Positions 1-12,980 of a stretch of 64,000 bases of DNA are shown here, in pieces. Positions within the stretch are counted from its first letter, which is position 1. Each line of letters starts with the position of its first letter. The notes beneath the pieces were generated by a model. The model was not told the DNA's origin. It saw only the letters and a list, made by a program, of their open reading frames with translations, and made no database searches. The stretch spans positions 5,334,501 through 5,398,500 of the forward strand of contig JBANSL010000016.1 of assembly GCA_037127255.1 (NCBI GenBank), given 5' to 3'. Source of the DNA: Persicaria tinctoria (Eukaryota; Streptophyta; Magnoliopsida; Caryophyllales; Polygonaceae). The translations under genes were made by a program, and so were the position numbers.

Positions 1-3000
1 ATACTTCATATGTCAACAATATTGAATTTCAGTTTCAACTCAAGTACACGAACAGAAAAGGAACAGTAGTTCGACATTTGTGATTGACAATGGAATTATA
101 CCAAGAATACGTTTTCTTCCATCCCGGGCTTGGAGAAGAGCCTGCCTCATAACAGGTAAAGTAATACCTCCCACCTGTCAATTATTTGAAAAGGCGTTAC
201 TGTGGTCCAAAAATAAGAATAGCCATAATCTCGGTTAGAACATACAGAAAAAGAAGCATATCATACAAATGGATACATATCATATCAAAGTTATAAATGC
301 AAGTGATGATAACCTTGATGTCCAACTGGAATGCCGTAATCCCATCTTTACTTCCTGCAACCTGCGTGATAATGGAATTAATTAGTACATCCTCCTGTGT
401 CATCATTTTTCCATAACAAGCTTATCCATTCAACAAACGTGACAAAAGACTATCAATAGAAACAAATATTTATAAATTATGTTATGCATTAAGAATAAGG
501 CAGACATGTACCTTGAAATCCATATCTCCAGAAGCATCCTCGGATCCTGTTATATCAGACAAAATGAGTGGCGTTCCATCACCTCCAAATTCTTCTGTAT
601 CCAAAACCAAACCCATGGCTATGCCAGCAATTGAACACTTCAGTGGAACACCAGCATCTTGTAATGCTAAACATCCACCACAAACTGATGCCATACTGTC
701 AGAGAGTAAACATGATGAGAAAACTGAACAAATTTAGACCAAAAATTCACAAAATCTGAGAGATCATGTTTATCATCTCTTTTCATAATAAAAACAGAAC
801 CCACCTTGAAGAGCCATTGCTTTCAGTGATATTACTTTCAACTCGTACAGTATAAGGGAACTCATCTTCCGAAGGTAGAATTGGTTCAAGAGCTCGCTCT
901 GCAAGTGTTCCATGACCAATTTCTCTTCGACTAGGAGCTCCTATCCGGCCAGCCTCCCCAACACTTGATGGCGGAAATGAGTACTGTAAACATATTCACA
1001 AAAGTTTCCCAATTATCATGTATTACATTTTAGGGAAGGGATAACATTTTTTGCAGGGGACGTCACTTGCAAAGGACAATCTGCTGCCACAAAACTGTGA
1101 CAACTTCAAGTAAACCCTCAAATTAATTAATTTCATGATTAATCTCAACAATTTTTATGGGATTTGTCGGAAACAAACTCCTACAAGTAAAAATATTTCT
1201 CAGTATACCTGAAGATAGAATCTCTTCAGCTCATCATCACCCTCTAGGTTATCTATTCTTTGAGCCATTTGTTTATCACCAAGTGTCACCACTGCTAGTG
1301 CCTGTTGCATTCATGAGAGCACATGAGAAGAGATAGTTAATGTTTACAGTACTGAGCCTAGAAAGCAGCAAACCTGAGTCTCTCCACGTGTGAAAAGAGC
1401 GCTGCCATGAGCCCTTGGAAGCAACCCACAGCTTGAGCTGATATGACGTAATGCTTCAGGGGTTCGTCCATCACTTCTTCTTCCTCCCTGCAACAAAGGA
1501 AACATTTTATACAAGATAACAAAAAGAAATATTTCTGAGGAATCGATAGAAAATAATAGATGAAGGCTTTATTTCTCTACAAATATAACAAACCAACAGA
1601 AAACAATAGATGAAGGTTTTATTTCTGTTAAAATGAAATGACTTCTACTCAGCTTCATGAGAAACGACCCATTTTCCTTTCCTAACTTTCATTTGCACAG
1701 ACTATATACATCTGGTAAATAAGGGAGAACATACCTCAACAATTCGCTTCCGCAAAAACTTTGATGTAACTTCTTTAAAAACCAGCTTCACATCTACCTC
1801 TGAGTACAGCTGGAAAACGAAGTCTATTATCCATTGACCAAATCTAATGGAGAACTTTAGAACAAATGCTGCAGGTAGGTGTAAGTTCTAATCAACAGTA
1901 ACATATTCCATAAACTTGGTAGAAAGAAAGAATAAAATGTAGCAGCACTATATAGACTTGAACTTTCCTCGTGTGGTCTACCACAAAATTTTCAAATGTC
2001 ACAGGTTGAGACTGCTGAAGCTATAATCAGATAGATGAACTAGGACTTCAATATTAATTTACCCAGTAATCTAGCAAAAGTGCTAATGTGCTAGAGAAGG
2101 GGCTAGAAGGACATTCAATGCAGAAAACATTGAATACAACCATGAAAAAAAGGACTGCTTGCAGTGAAATGCAATCAAGTTTAGCATTTGGTAACAATTT
2201 AGCTCTGCGTTCTGATAATGGCTCTACAATCCTTGGGTTTAAAGGAATCTTGGAAAGATATAACGCAGCAAGGTATCTTCATTTCATTCTAAAGGGGAAA
2301 TAAAAACCCATAGAGATCAGTGGAACGTGACAGGTCTCATGAGTTGTAACTTGTCCACACTAGCATAATATCCAAATATCATAAAACTAAAACAAAGCAA
2401 TATCAAAGCTCACATATATGATTCAAAGATTCCATGGTCATATAGACACAAGATTCCGATAGAAATGTTAAATGACAAGGTTTGTGAAAATATATAGAAA
2501 TCAAAGCTCACCGTTGGTTCAGATTTACGTATAGTAGGCTTTATGTGGATATCTCCTTCATCAACTTCGCCGTCTAGAACCACTTCATCATCATCATCTT
2601 CATCATTGTCCCCATCAAGAGAAACTGGCAATGTTTCCACGGGCGCAGTAGAAGCAGATGTACTGATGTAGCCCTTTTCAGAAAGAATACCTACAACCTT
2701 TTCTTCCAACGATGCAAGGGCTTTTCTTCTAGGCAATTTGTTCTTTATCTGCAATGCTCTCACCAAGTCATCCCCGGCTATTTCCTGCATTGATTGAAAG
2801 TAAAATCACATAAAATTAGAAGGCTAGAAGCAGTGGCTAAATATCCATTATGGAAGAAACTTGATTGCAGCACAGATTAACAATACATGCAAAAATTTAT
2901 TAGCATGTAATCTTAACTAGGATAAGACTAGAACCAAACCTCATTATCCTGAATAAAAATGACAGTACAAGAAATTAAATTCCCTCAAACAAACAAGACA

Positions 3001-6000
3001 TAAATTATAATGACAAACTAATGAATGTATAGGAACAGAGTGAAGAATTAGCATCAGGTGAAATAGCAAGAGGCTAAGTTTGCTCACCTCAACATAATTA
3101 TATAAATCAGTAGGAGGCAGTTTTATAGCATCAAGCATTTTTGGTTTTCCACACTCCCTAACCAAAGCCTCCACTTCATTACAGATGGCTCGCACAGCAT
3201 CCTGAAAAGTATGAAAACAAGAAGAAAGTTACACACGCGACAAACTGCAACTCCTGCGAGTAGAAGCCAGAAAAGGCTTTTAGTGGAGAAATCGTTATGT
3301 GCATAGAACATTACAGTTCATGCATATTAAATTCAAAGGTTCATCTGAAAATGGAGATAGTACACATTTGAAAATTCGACAGAAGTCGATGTAAATAGAG
3401 TAGGCAGTAGCTGCCAAATATAGGACATTTAGTTATCCACGTATATTTTATATACATGGTATTGCCAGTTTTGGGCCATGGAGATTATTCTCTTCTGCAA
3501 GCAGAGCAGGTTTTGGGAAAAAGGCAATATAGCTCTGCTGGTTTGGTATTCTTGTGTTCTATTATGCGTGCTCTTATTTCCATCATAAACATATTCTGCT
3601 CGGGGAGAGGAAGCAAAGGAGAAAGAATAGAGAAAAAACAACAGAGTTTTTTTCCGAATCTCACTTAGTGTTGTTCCAGTCAAAGTAAGCAGATGGTATA
3701 AACACCCCTATTGTCACTTTAGGATGTGAGCCTTACTACAGGGCTAACTTAGGAATCTACTAATTAGGCCTATGGTCCAAACTCAGCTTGTAAATATTTT
3801 CTTCCCATTTTAATATATTTACCTTTAAAATTAAAAAAAAAAAAAAGTAGATGGTATAAGAAAAATTGTGTCTGGGTTGGAACTTTAGAAGAAACTTGTA
3901 TCGATGTTCCCATTGAAAAATTCAATGATGGAAAAAAATGATTCCAGGTTACTAATCCTTCTTTGTTCTTTTCAGTGATGGTGATTACGTTATTAAAAAG
4001 GTCATCAAAAGGGCGTCACAATTTTAAACTTAAAAACCATGACATAGAAATCTCATGATATTATCTTCAAAGTTAACAATATCATCCCAGATAACACAAC
4101 TAATTGGAACAATGCATAAGCAAGAGAAGCAACATACTCAAGTGAAATAAACAACCTGCCCAACTTCTACAGCCTGCAGTAGCTTATCTTCTGGGAGAAA
4201 ATTACAATAGCCCTGCAACAAAAAGCTCATATTAAAAGGTGAAAGAAACAAAAAAGAACATACTGTGATCGATCAGCTCCTTGACAGGTATCACCCTTTT
4301 TACTCAAGTTTACTTTAGAGGGTAAACTCTTGAGCAAAGTTGTTAGAAGGCAATACTTTTTGCATCTTAACATGAGCTAGGACATAGAGGTCTCAAGTTC
4401 CCCAACCAGCATTTATCAGTTCTTCATCAAACCATTTTTTGTCAAGAGTCTGTCAAACCACTGTTATTAAAAACTCACACTGCAAATATTTGGTCTTAAG
4501 AGAGCATACTTTCTCAAAAATCTCAAGTGTCAAGCCAGCTAATGGTTATATTAGCCAATTGGACTATGTAAGCGTAAGTAATCACAAATATCACAGCACC
4601 GCATAATGCCCCTGATACTGATTTTTTTTTCTAATTTTAGAAAGAGGTAAATTCGAATACAAAACCTTATTGAGGTACAAAGAAATCGAAGCTAAACCCA
4701 TATCAAGTGATATTTCCTTTCTCCAAGGTTGCTAAAAGTCGTATGTGCTCCAAGGAAGCCAAAAACTCCTTAGAAGTATTGTTAATGAGGCGAAAATGGG
4801 GATAGATTAAGATGTGCTTCCATCATATGAAAACACCAAAATCTTGTAAAATAAGATGCTAACAAAGTAACAATTGAATCCTTCAAAAAAAGATACTGAT
4901 GTGTTCATATAACTAAAAGCCATGTGATCTACTTACTATTAGGCTATTAGCTGGAAAAGGTTCAAGAGAAAATTATTATCTAGCAGAAGTTCAAAAGAAA
5001 AACTATAGTTTGTTATTACGTGCATACATTCGTATGCCATGTCATAGCGCTCTAGTTTGTTTTTTCTCCTCAAGAATCAATCTGGACTTATACGTTCAGA
5101 TTGCTTGACCAGAGGATGAATTGAAACACGAGTTACCAAAGGTCCGGGCGTAGAGCTTTACATTGATATGTTAAACAGAACAAGAAGTTGAAGTGAACCT
5201 CTATCATTAGAATGCCAGAATCAGTTCCAGCCAGCAACAGATCCAACTCTGACTCTTCCATCTCCTCATTGGTCGGGTTTACAATATACTTGCCATGAAC
5301 AAGACCAACTCGAACTCCGGCGATTGGCTTAGTACTAGGAAGTTCTGATAGAGCTCTGCCAGCCAAAAGATTAAAAAATGAAATTGTATATTCCAAGAAA
5401 AAACCCATCCATCTAAAGTCGTTGAACCTTGACACAAATATCATTGGAACTCAAATCAAACTTACACAGCAATTCCGGCAGCCGTCACAGCCAAAGCATC
5501 AGGGGCATGCAAGCCATCATAACTCAAAACCTAACCATAGACGGTAAGAAAGCAAACACTTATAGCTATCATGCTATACTTGGATCGAATCACTGATATT
5601 CATTAATAAACAAATAAATCATCAACAAAATCTGAAGCAATTGGTGGTCAAGATGAATATAATATCACACTACAGATAAACTCAGGGCAGTAACACCCAA
5701 GGCAAATTATTATACTTTCTTGTTTTGATGACATAACATGCACATTTCGCCAGTGATTCTCATAGTTTTGGGGAACAAATTCATTTCATACTCTTATTAA
5801 GACTTAATATGTTCCATTGGCATACTTCTCCCTTAATTTTCACTTCAGTAAATCGTCAATTTTATCTTTTCCTCAAAATTAAAAATAAAAATAAAATTAG
5901 CATAGCTCAGCATCTCTCCACATGAGTTGTACACTATGAGCTGCAATACAGCCCTCGTTATTTTCATGATGATACAGAACAGGGCTGGGAGAGGATATGA

Positions 6001-8562
6001 CTTAGCAGTAAAATCAGAAGCAACAGACCTAATCAGCTTGAAAAGTTGAGCATCCATTGAGAATATAAAAGAGTAGAAAATAAGTTTAAGCATGATAGCC
6101 CATAAACCAACATAAGCATCAATGCATAGATAAAACATAAAAAGAACCACATAATTAGTTGTGGGCAATGAAAACACTGTGAAATACAAACACAATCATC
6201 TACAGTAAAAAGCTCAGTACATTTATATTAAGAAAAACTTGAAGCATACCCAAGACAAAATCTGAGTCTCATGGTAAAAGCCCTTAAGCATAGTTGGCCG
6301 CAAAGGCCTATCAATCAATCTGCAAACAAGAACCTGCATACAGAAAGAAAAGAAAAGAAAAGAAAAGAAAAGGTCATATTGAAAAGTAACCTGGCAAAAG
6401 ACGCACCATCATACTCATACAATCAACACGAATCTATAGCAAGCACGTATGGGTGAAACAATAATCAACTTTGGACAGTTAGTATTCCTCATAAGCAAAG
6501 ATTTGGTAAACCTTGTAAATACTTCTCCACTTTTATTTGGATAAATACTTAACTACTTTACCATTTTCCTTTCTGAATTGTTTGATAAATTTGATTCAAT
6601 ATCTGTGCATTTTAGACAATAATAAATACACTCTCTCCAAAGAGCAGGAAGACCTTCCTCAAAATCAAATAAAACCCTTGACATGCTTGGTAACTAAATA
6701 CACCAAAGAACAGAAAAACATGTCTGAACAACTGAACTTTCTGCCCAACTGAAAATGTAATCAAAATTATTGTGCCAGAAAATGTTGTGAAACAGTTACT
6801 AGACACCCACATCCTACTCTAATAAACTGACAGCATTGCCTATGAAAAAGAAGAAGTTGTTTTTCATCAGTCAAGTGATGATGGAAACCATAAAAAATAA
6901 CGACAATAGCAGCATGCAACAAACGAACAGATCTGGCAAGCTAGCCTCAACATTTGAAAATTCGGCCTCGCAAGGTGAAGGTTAATACCTCATGATCTTT
7001 AGTCCTTCCTTCCCTTTTGAAGAATCCTCCACTGGAAAGTTAAAAACAAAAAAAGGTGAGAACACCCAAACAATGCTTTTATGATGCCTTTCACACAGAA
7101 AACCTTTCCACCAGATATTATAAATTTGTAATACAAGTAATAATTTTTAGTTTATGTTCAACGTATTCTTTACTAATAAAACTTGGGAGTAAGTAGGGCC
7201 TTTGCCAGATTGGAGAGGCGGAGTACTATGAATGCCAGTATACTTCAGAGAGGTTCACAATCCAGATGACATGACTTGGTCTTCTGGATAAATTCCCAAC
7301 AAATATGCCTGACAGTAAAAATAATAAGCAGTATACAAGTAGATACCTTGTCCTTCCTGCTGCAGAGAAACGCTCTTGGTAATGTACAGAGAGAGGGAAA
7401 AAGTCAGACGGCTCACTTGGAACGTCAGATAAACAGACAGTTGAATAGACAATCTGCATAAATAAAACAGATCTCTAAATCATATCTTAAAGGAGTAATG
7501 ACTTTACTACCATAATTATTCTTTGGGCCAAATCCAAAATCATATCTTAAAGGAAGATTGCTTGTACTAACATCTTCAAAGAGTAACATTTAAGAAGACA
7601 TGGTTACTTGTCTGCCTGCAAGAGAATATGACAATTTCAACTTACAGTTTCTCCATCGGTCACGGTAACTGCTCCACTTGCTTGCCTTCCCATATGACCT
7701 GTCTCAACTAAGAGCTGCCAAAATATAACAAACTTATCACTTATGAATTATGATTAACATGAACATTAAAAAAATGCACTTTCAGAAAGATACAAGATAG
7801 GATTTCTTGAATCCTTTTAACTCATTTTGCTGCAAAGATTATAAAACTCAGCCTCGGATATTTATCAACGCTAAGGAGTGTGCGCTTTCAGTCCTGCCCC
7901 TGAACACAATAAAAATGCTCAAATCTAATCTAGGGCTCATTTGCGCACCATCTTACGTTATAAGCTCCCTACCTATCCCTTATCAGAACAAAAAAAAACT
8001 ACTTCATCAGCACAAATGAGACATTATCAACTCCTTACAAGCAAAACAAGGCCATAAGGCATAAACTAGTACTATGAGAATTGAGAAGAAAGATACAGAA
8101 TCAGTCCCGGTGAATCCACCAAATAGTCAAAAGAAAGTCATCCAGCTCCAACTAAAAACCTAAAATGTAAGCAGAAAGACATGAAACCTTTTAATCTTCT
8201 CAACAATAAACCCTATCATCATCCGAGCATAACCTAAACGAAGCTCATTCTCAGAATAGATGAAAAAACGAAAATTCAGTAGCATGAACACTCACATGTC
8301 TATCACCAACTGGAATTTTGACAGAGACGCGACGGGGAACATCTTGCAGCAATGGCGCGGCCGCGGGCGGCGACTCGGAGGCAGAGGCTCTGAAACGGAA
8401 CCGAAGGCTGCGGGTCGAGAAATCCGAGAGGATGAAGGAGAGAGAATGAGGAGCTCGTCGCAGGTGAAGCTTGCACTTGCGGTGGCCGCTGGAATTGCAG
8501 GACGGAAGAAGCGGGGAAGGCATGGAACAAGTAGCCCTGCCATTGAAGGCAGGCGATAGCAT
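1..8562 (-). CDS. PNP1: Chloroplast polyribonucleotide nucleotidyltransferase (PNPase), 3' end outside the window
   Basis: This phosphorolytic 3'-5' exoribonuclease and polyadenylase processes plastid RNA. Exons that join in phase (5' to 3'): 8562-8296, 7714-7646, 7453-7347, 7031-6989, 6333-6250, 5530-5466, 5355-5199, 4212-4156, 3201-3088, 2784-2512, 1809-1735, 1487-1374, 1301-1209, 983-805, 695-512, 361-314 and 174-102, about 667 codons. The first exon has a Ser/Arg-rich transit peptide. The first RNase PH core includes the [12 protein letters not shown] loop and [10 protein letters not shown] helical linker follows, with an acidic run (DNDEDDDDE) near 2590. The second core has [19 protein letters not shown] and the metal-binding GDMDF. 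KH and S1 domains should lie beyond position 1 but cannot be seen. The ATG at 8562 is the only good start before the transit peptide. No frame breaks were seen. The symbol follows the Arabidopsis chloroplast homologue (also called RIF10). Confidence 0.95.
6345..6372. repeat. (AAAAG)n microsatellite in a PNPase intron
   Basis: About five to six uninterrupted AAAAG units within the intron preceding exon 5, close to the acceptor side of the gene (minus strand CTTTT units, a pyrimidine-rich stretch). Confidence 0.85.
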
Positions 8563-8948
8563 CTTCTGCTACTTCGTCTGCTCCTTGTTCCTGACCCCCG
8601 CTTGCCTAATCCTCTGCTTGGTTCAACAATGGTGGCCCGAGAGAGGAGAGAGAGGGAACGATGGCGGGGAGACGATGAAGTTTATCTGATAGCTTTGCGC
8701 CTTTGCTCGCCAGTAGAAAGGTAGTGAGTGTGACTGAATGTGATGGGCTTGGGCCTTGCCGCCTCTTTTGGGCTTAGGTGGTTATTTGACGGCCCATGTT
8801 ATGGATTTGTTAGGGGGGGCGTAAAAACGACTAGAGAACCCCGAACTCACCAGTCACCATAATCGAAAACTCGGAAAATTGGCATTTAAGTTTATAATTA
8901 GGAGTTTGGTTAATATAAATTTATTTTATTTTGAAGCTATTGTAATTT

Positions 8949-9193
8949 ATTTTTTTTATGACGAGTTTTATGACGAGGAACCCACACATTTGGTGGCAAA
9001 TCCCGAGCACGTGACCCAATCGGCAAGAGCTATGCACCAGATAAACCGGCTTGCGCCGACCGGCTCGACCCATTAGAAAGGAGCAAGGCAAACCTTGATT
9101 TTAATCCAAGGAAAGGGGCGGAGGTAGGGATCGAACTCGAGACCTCCCCACATCCTCCCTTGCTCCCCACCAGTGAGCCACCCCGACTGGGGC
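8949..9193 (-). mobile_element. tRNA-derived SINE with 15-bp target-site duplication
   Basis: Read on the minus strand, this 245-bp insertion has a pol III A box (TGGCTCACTGG, about 9175-9185) and a B box (GAGTTCGATCCC, about 9129-9140), and ends in a short A-rich tail beside 8949. It is flanked by the perfect direct repeat AAGCTATTGTAATTT at 8934-8948 and 9194-9208. Boxes, tail and target duplication together are the hallmark of a SINE retroposed by a LINE. The family was not identified. Confidence 0.85.
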
Positions 9194-9310
9194 AAGCTAT
9201 TGTAATTTGCGTCAGCCAAACCATCATCATTTCATTAGATATCGATATCACTTGATATCTGGTCATACCAAATACAGATATTACTTGATATCTTATGGGA
9301 TACCAAACAC

Positions 9311-9347
9311 TAGATATCGATATCATTTTAAGTGATATCGATATCTA
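9311..9347. repeat. 15-bp perfect inverted repeat in a GATATC-rich cluster
   Basis: Arms TAGATATCGATATCA (9311-9325) and TGATATCGATATCTA (9333-9347) flank a 7-bp loop. Further GATATC motifs lie at about 9238-9375. The ends of the cluster resemble MITE termini (CCAAACCA, CCAAACCAAACAC), so this may be part of a decayed transposon rather than a regulatory site. Confidence 0.6.
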
Positions 9348-9817
9348 GCCAAACCAAACACTAAATATCAGATATCGGGGGCAAACGGACCCTAAGCTTA
9401 TTACGAAGTATTGCATTATAAACTTACGGCTCGTTTGGTATAAACATGCAAGGTAGACGGAATTGAAACAAATTTTGTATATGAAAATATAGCTAGCCTA
9501 TATAAAAGAATAATGCTATTTTTTTGTATAAAAAATAATTTATTTTTTTTTCCCTGTAACAAGCTTTAACATAGGAATTCATTGTACTTTTTTTTTTTAA
9601 ATAACTAACCAAATGAGGCTGAAGTATGCGTCAATCTTCAAAACTGCAAGGTTTGCATCTCTGTGACGGCAAACAAACCATTGTTTTGCGTTTTCTATCT
9701 CTCCTATTTGTCAATTTTGTTCTCTATCAAACTACCAAAGCTTCCGCAGCAAAACAATCATCGACATAGCATGTTTAATCGAACAAAAAAAAGCTTCAAT
9801 CTCCGGATCCTTGATCT

Positions 9818-12800
9818 CTAAAATCCCTCGTCATCAAACTGTACGCCTGCCATCGGAATCTGCGCACTTATTCCAGCAACTTCATCAGTACCATCAACGT
9901 TCATGGAAGATCCTTGTGGGTAATCCGCCTTAAAATCGTTCTCATCCCTGTCTCCATCGTCTTCCATGGTGTCCTCTGAAGCCGCCAGTTTGCTGGCCTT
10001 TTTCCTCCTCTTTTTCTCTGCTCTCTTCAATCTAGTGTTCAGCATGCCTTCTGCTTCATACAACTTCTCGTTTTGCCGACTGGCTGCCGACTTGGCATTC
10101 ACATCACCTGCCTCCTCTGTCGATGCCACTGTCTCGTCCTCATCGTTGCCAACTCCGCCATTTTGAGCTGCTTGCTGAGCTTTACCCTGCACGTAAGAAC
10201 AAAAACGTTTAGGATGGTAGCACAAAAAGGCCTCCTGTTTCACCTTCACCAGTCCTGAGCCCCAGCCAAATAGCACAAAATGGCAATGTTGGCAAAGGGA
10301 TTGTAGGCTAACCTCAAGCATCTGCTCGTCAAAGAGAAAACCGGCATTCGGAGCAACTTCAACAGGTTGGAAATCATCAATAGATGTCAGGTTTCCAACA
10401 TATGCAGTTTCGGTCCCATAGATGGCATCAACATTGAACTCCTCCCCCAGACCAGAAACAATCTTGGTCTCCTCTAAGAGCTCCCCTTGGTTTCTAGAAG
10501 GCGGCATAGTGTAATAGGGGATCTTACCTGAAACAGTCAGTAATTAAATGCCAGTTAACACTCTAAACAAAGGCTATTATTCGTTAGGAAACATGTACAG
10601 AGAGAGTAGACCATCAAACGAGTGAATCATACCCTCATTCCAATCATGCAGCACAATTTTAGCCACCGCACCAACATCAACTACTCCACCTTTTTTAAGC
10701 TTCCCCCTAACAGTAGCCAACTTTTGAAGAAAATCGTCGACTGAATCAAACGAAGGGACCTTATATAGAGTCACCAGTACTTTGTGCGGACAAAGCCTTA
10801 GAATTTCTTTCACTGAAATGTTTTATACACAAGAATCAGCATGATATTGAACAACAAATTTTAATTCAATGAAGGAAAACCATAGCAGAATATTCACTGA
10901 AAATTCGATGTAAAAGTGTATACAAGAAGATTTACCTGGAGCAATGGGATCTTCTAGCTTCTCAATTCTTTTGCAGTTTTTAAGTGCAACAGATGCATCA
11001 TTCTGCCCAGACGCAAGCAACACAACCCCAGGGCAGTCCAATAGCTTAACATTTTTGTCCAAATGCACTTCCTGAATCGCTCTTGTCAATCCAGGTGTTG
11101 AACCAGCTTTCACAACATGAGATCTCTTCAGACTATTAATAAGGCTGCTCTTGCCTACATTTGGTAATCCTACAATTCCCACTGCGATTGTCTTCTTGAT
11201 CTGCCGTACAGACAAATCAACATTAAGTATTATCACACTCAGCCAGTTGGCATGCTGCACCATCAATAGTAGATGAGATTAAAAAAGAAGAGGAGTTTGG
11301 CATACATCATGACTCCTAGTGTAATTTTTCAATAACTTAATAAGAGTTTCAGCTCCAAGACAATCACTAGTCTGCAGAGTGTTGCTTGATGTGCCAGCCT
11401 TTGAAGTGCCACCCTTTGAAGACTTCCACCCCAAGTTTGACCTTTGTTGCTGAGTACTGCACTTGAATGCAACAGCAGGTAACTCCTCACGAAGGTACTT
11501 GAGCCACTTCTCAACAGCTTCACGGGGTACAAGATCTGGTATCAAAGAATCAATCAGATCAGATGAGGACAGTAATAAAAACAATTTGTGAGCATAATCA
11601 TTTTGAGGATTACTATCCAGTATCCACAGTTAAGAAACAATGCATCTATAGTCAATAGAAGTCAAAATGCGAAACTTGGATGGATTCAAGTAATTTTTAG
11701 GTCAGTGGGAATTTGATTACCAATTTTGTTTAACACCAAAACAAGTTTCTTGTCAGGAATAGATGTAACCATCTTTTCCATGTCTGCACAGCGGCTGCCT
11801 AGGGGATCTCGAGCATCTAGAACTTCCAAGATGACATCAGATAGCTCGATAACTTTTACCAGATCCTTGTAAAAGGCCCTGTCAGAATTATCTGCATCAA
11901 TGCCAAAGCCCGATATTAGAACCAGAATTAGCTTGATCAACTCTTATGAAGTTCAATCAGACTCATGTGAAGCTTGGTCACTGGGATCATATAAGTACAC
12001 ACGGAAATGATGCAGCAAGGTCATTTGATTCATATACACCCCGAAAAGAGGTCATAATAAATGTCTACAAGCTGAAGAAATAGGAAACTAGAATATGCAT
12101 CTTGTAGATAAAATCTACCTCTACTTGTTCCGAATGCACCAAAATCATCAATGTCTGTGTTCCCTTTGCCTTCTTCCTCATCTTCATCAGGCACATTATC
12201 ACTTCCCATCAACTCTAGCTTTCTCTTTTTGGCCTAAGATAGAGGGTTTTAACCAGTCAGCAGAAAAAATGATGTTTTTTGCAAAATGAAAGTAAAAAAT
12301 ACAGAGTATCATTTTAACAAATATAACTGACAATGAACAGAGCAAAACTAAATAAAATTTTGATCATCCTTGACTTGCCAATACGGGCACATCAGGTTTC
12401 CAGACTATAGCTAGCAGAACCAAAAGTAGCCCTCGTTCAGAAACAGAAATTGATTTCAGAAGGTCAAAACTGATGCAAATTTCTACCTTTGATTCACAAA
12501 CCCCATTTTAAACAACAAGACAATCAGAAGAAGCTGTAGTTTACAAATTAAGTGCACAACTCACAAATTTGCAAAGGAAACTGAGATCAAAACATAGACT
12601 AATACAGGTGAAGAGGAAAACAGATTACTCTCTCTTTGGTGGCAATTTTCTTCAGCTCAAGTTCTTCAATGGCGCGAGCACGTCGAGCTTTAAGGGCCTT
12701 GAGTTCCTGTTCCTTGAGCGGCCAGTCATTGGGGATGCCAGGGTCCTTCTCAACCTTCTTATTCGTGTGATGGCCGAGATTTTTGGCTTCCTTGGCCTTC

Positions 12801-12980
12801 TTCTTGTGGTGCTCCTTCACCTTTCTTATGATCTTGTGCTTCTGCTTCAGAGAAACTCGCTTGCTCTTGCTCTCTGCAACGAAAAAACGAAATCAAATCA
12901 GGAAATAGGGGGAAAACAGCACTGCTGAATTCGGGAAGAGATAAATTAGGGTTTCGCTTACTCTTGCCCTTTTGCACCAT
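9818..12980 (-). CDS. NSN1: Nucleostemin-like nucleolar GTPase NSN1
   Basis: This is a nucleolar, circularly permuted GTPase of the YlqF/nucleostemin family, needed for pre-60S ribosome maturation and growth in plants. Exons: 12980-12962, 12873-12629, 12233-12119, 11891-11721, 11535-11306, 11200-10936, 10812-10633, 10527-10313 and 10186-9818, in phase, 602 codons plus stop. The N-terminus is very basic ([16 protein letters not shown]), as expected for nucleolar targeting. The G motifs come in permuted order: G4 NKID near residue 181, then G1 GLPNVGKSS near 271-279, then G3 DCPG. A coiled, acidic/basic C-terminal tail includes [10 protein letters not shown]. The length is close to that of the Arabidopsis protein. 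The first exon encodes only six codons plus one base, so exon 1 is easily missed in annotation. Confidence 0.95.

Larger units (their letters stand above)
8563..9817. other. Intergenic spacer between PNPase start and NSN1 stop
   Basis: The 1.25-kb spacer holds the PNPase 5' flank, a SINE (8949-9193), a cluster of GATATC-containing inverted repeats (about 9238-9375) and a possible small MITE near 9426-9622, whose ends read GGCTCGTTTGGT and the near-inverted ACCAAATGAGGCT. No coding sequence could be supported. The PNPase promoter must lie in the left part, but no clear TATA box was recognised. Confidence 0.6.

Noticed and set aside
9966..10258. Plus-strand open frames opposite the NSN1 last exons
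   Set aside because: Reverse-strand shadows of a conserved coding exon with a correct phase model on the minus strand.
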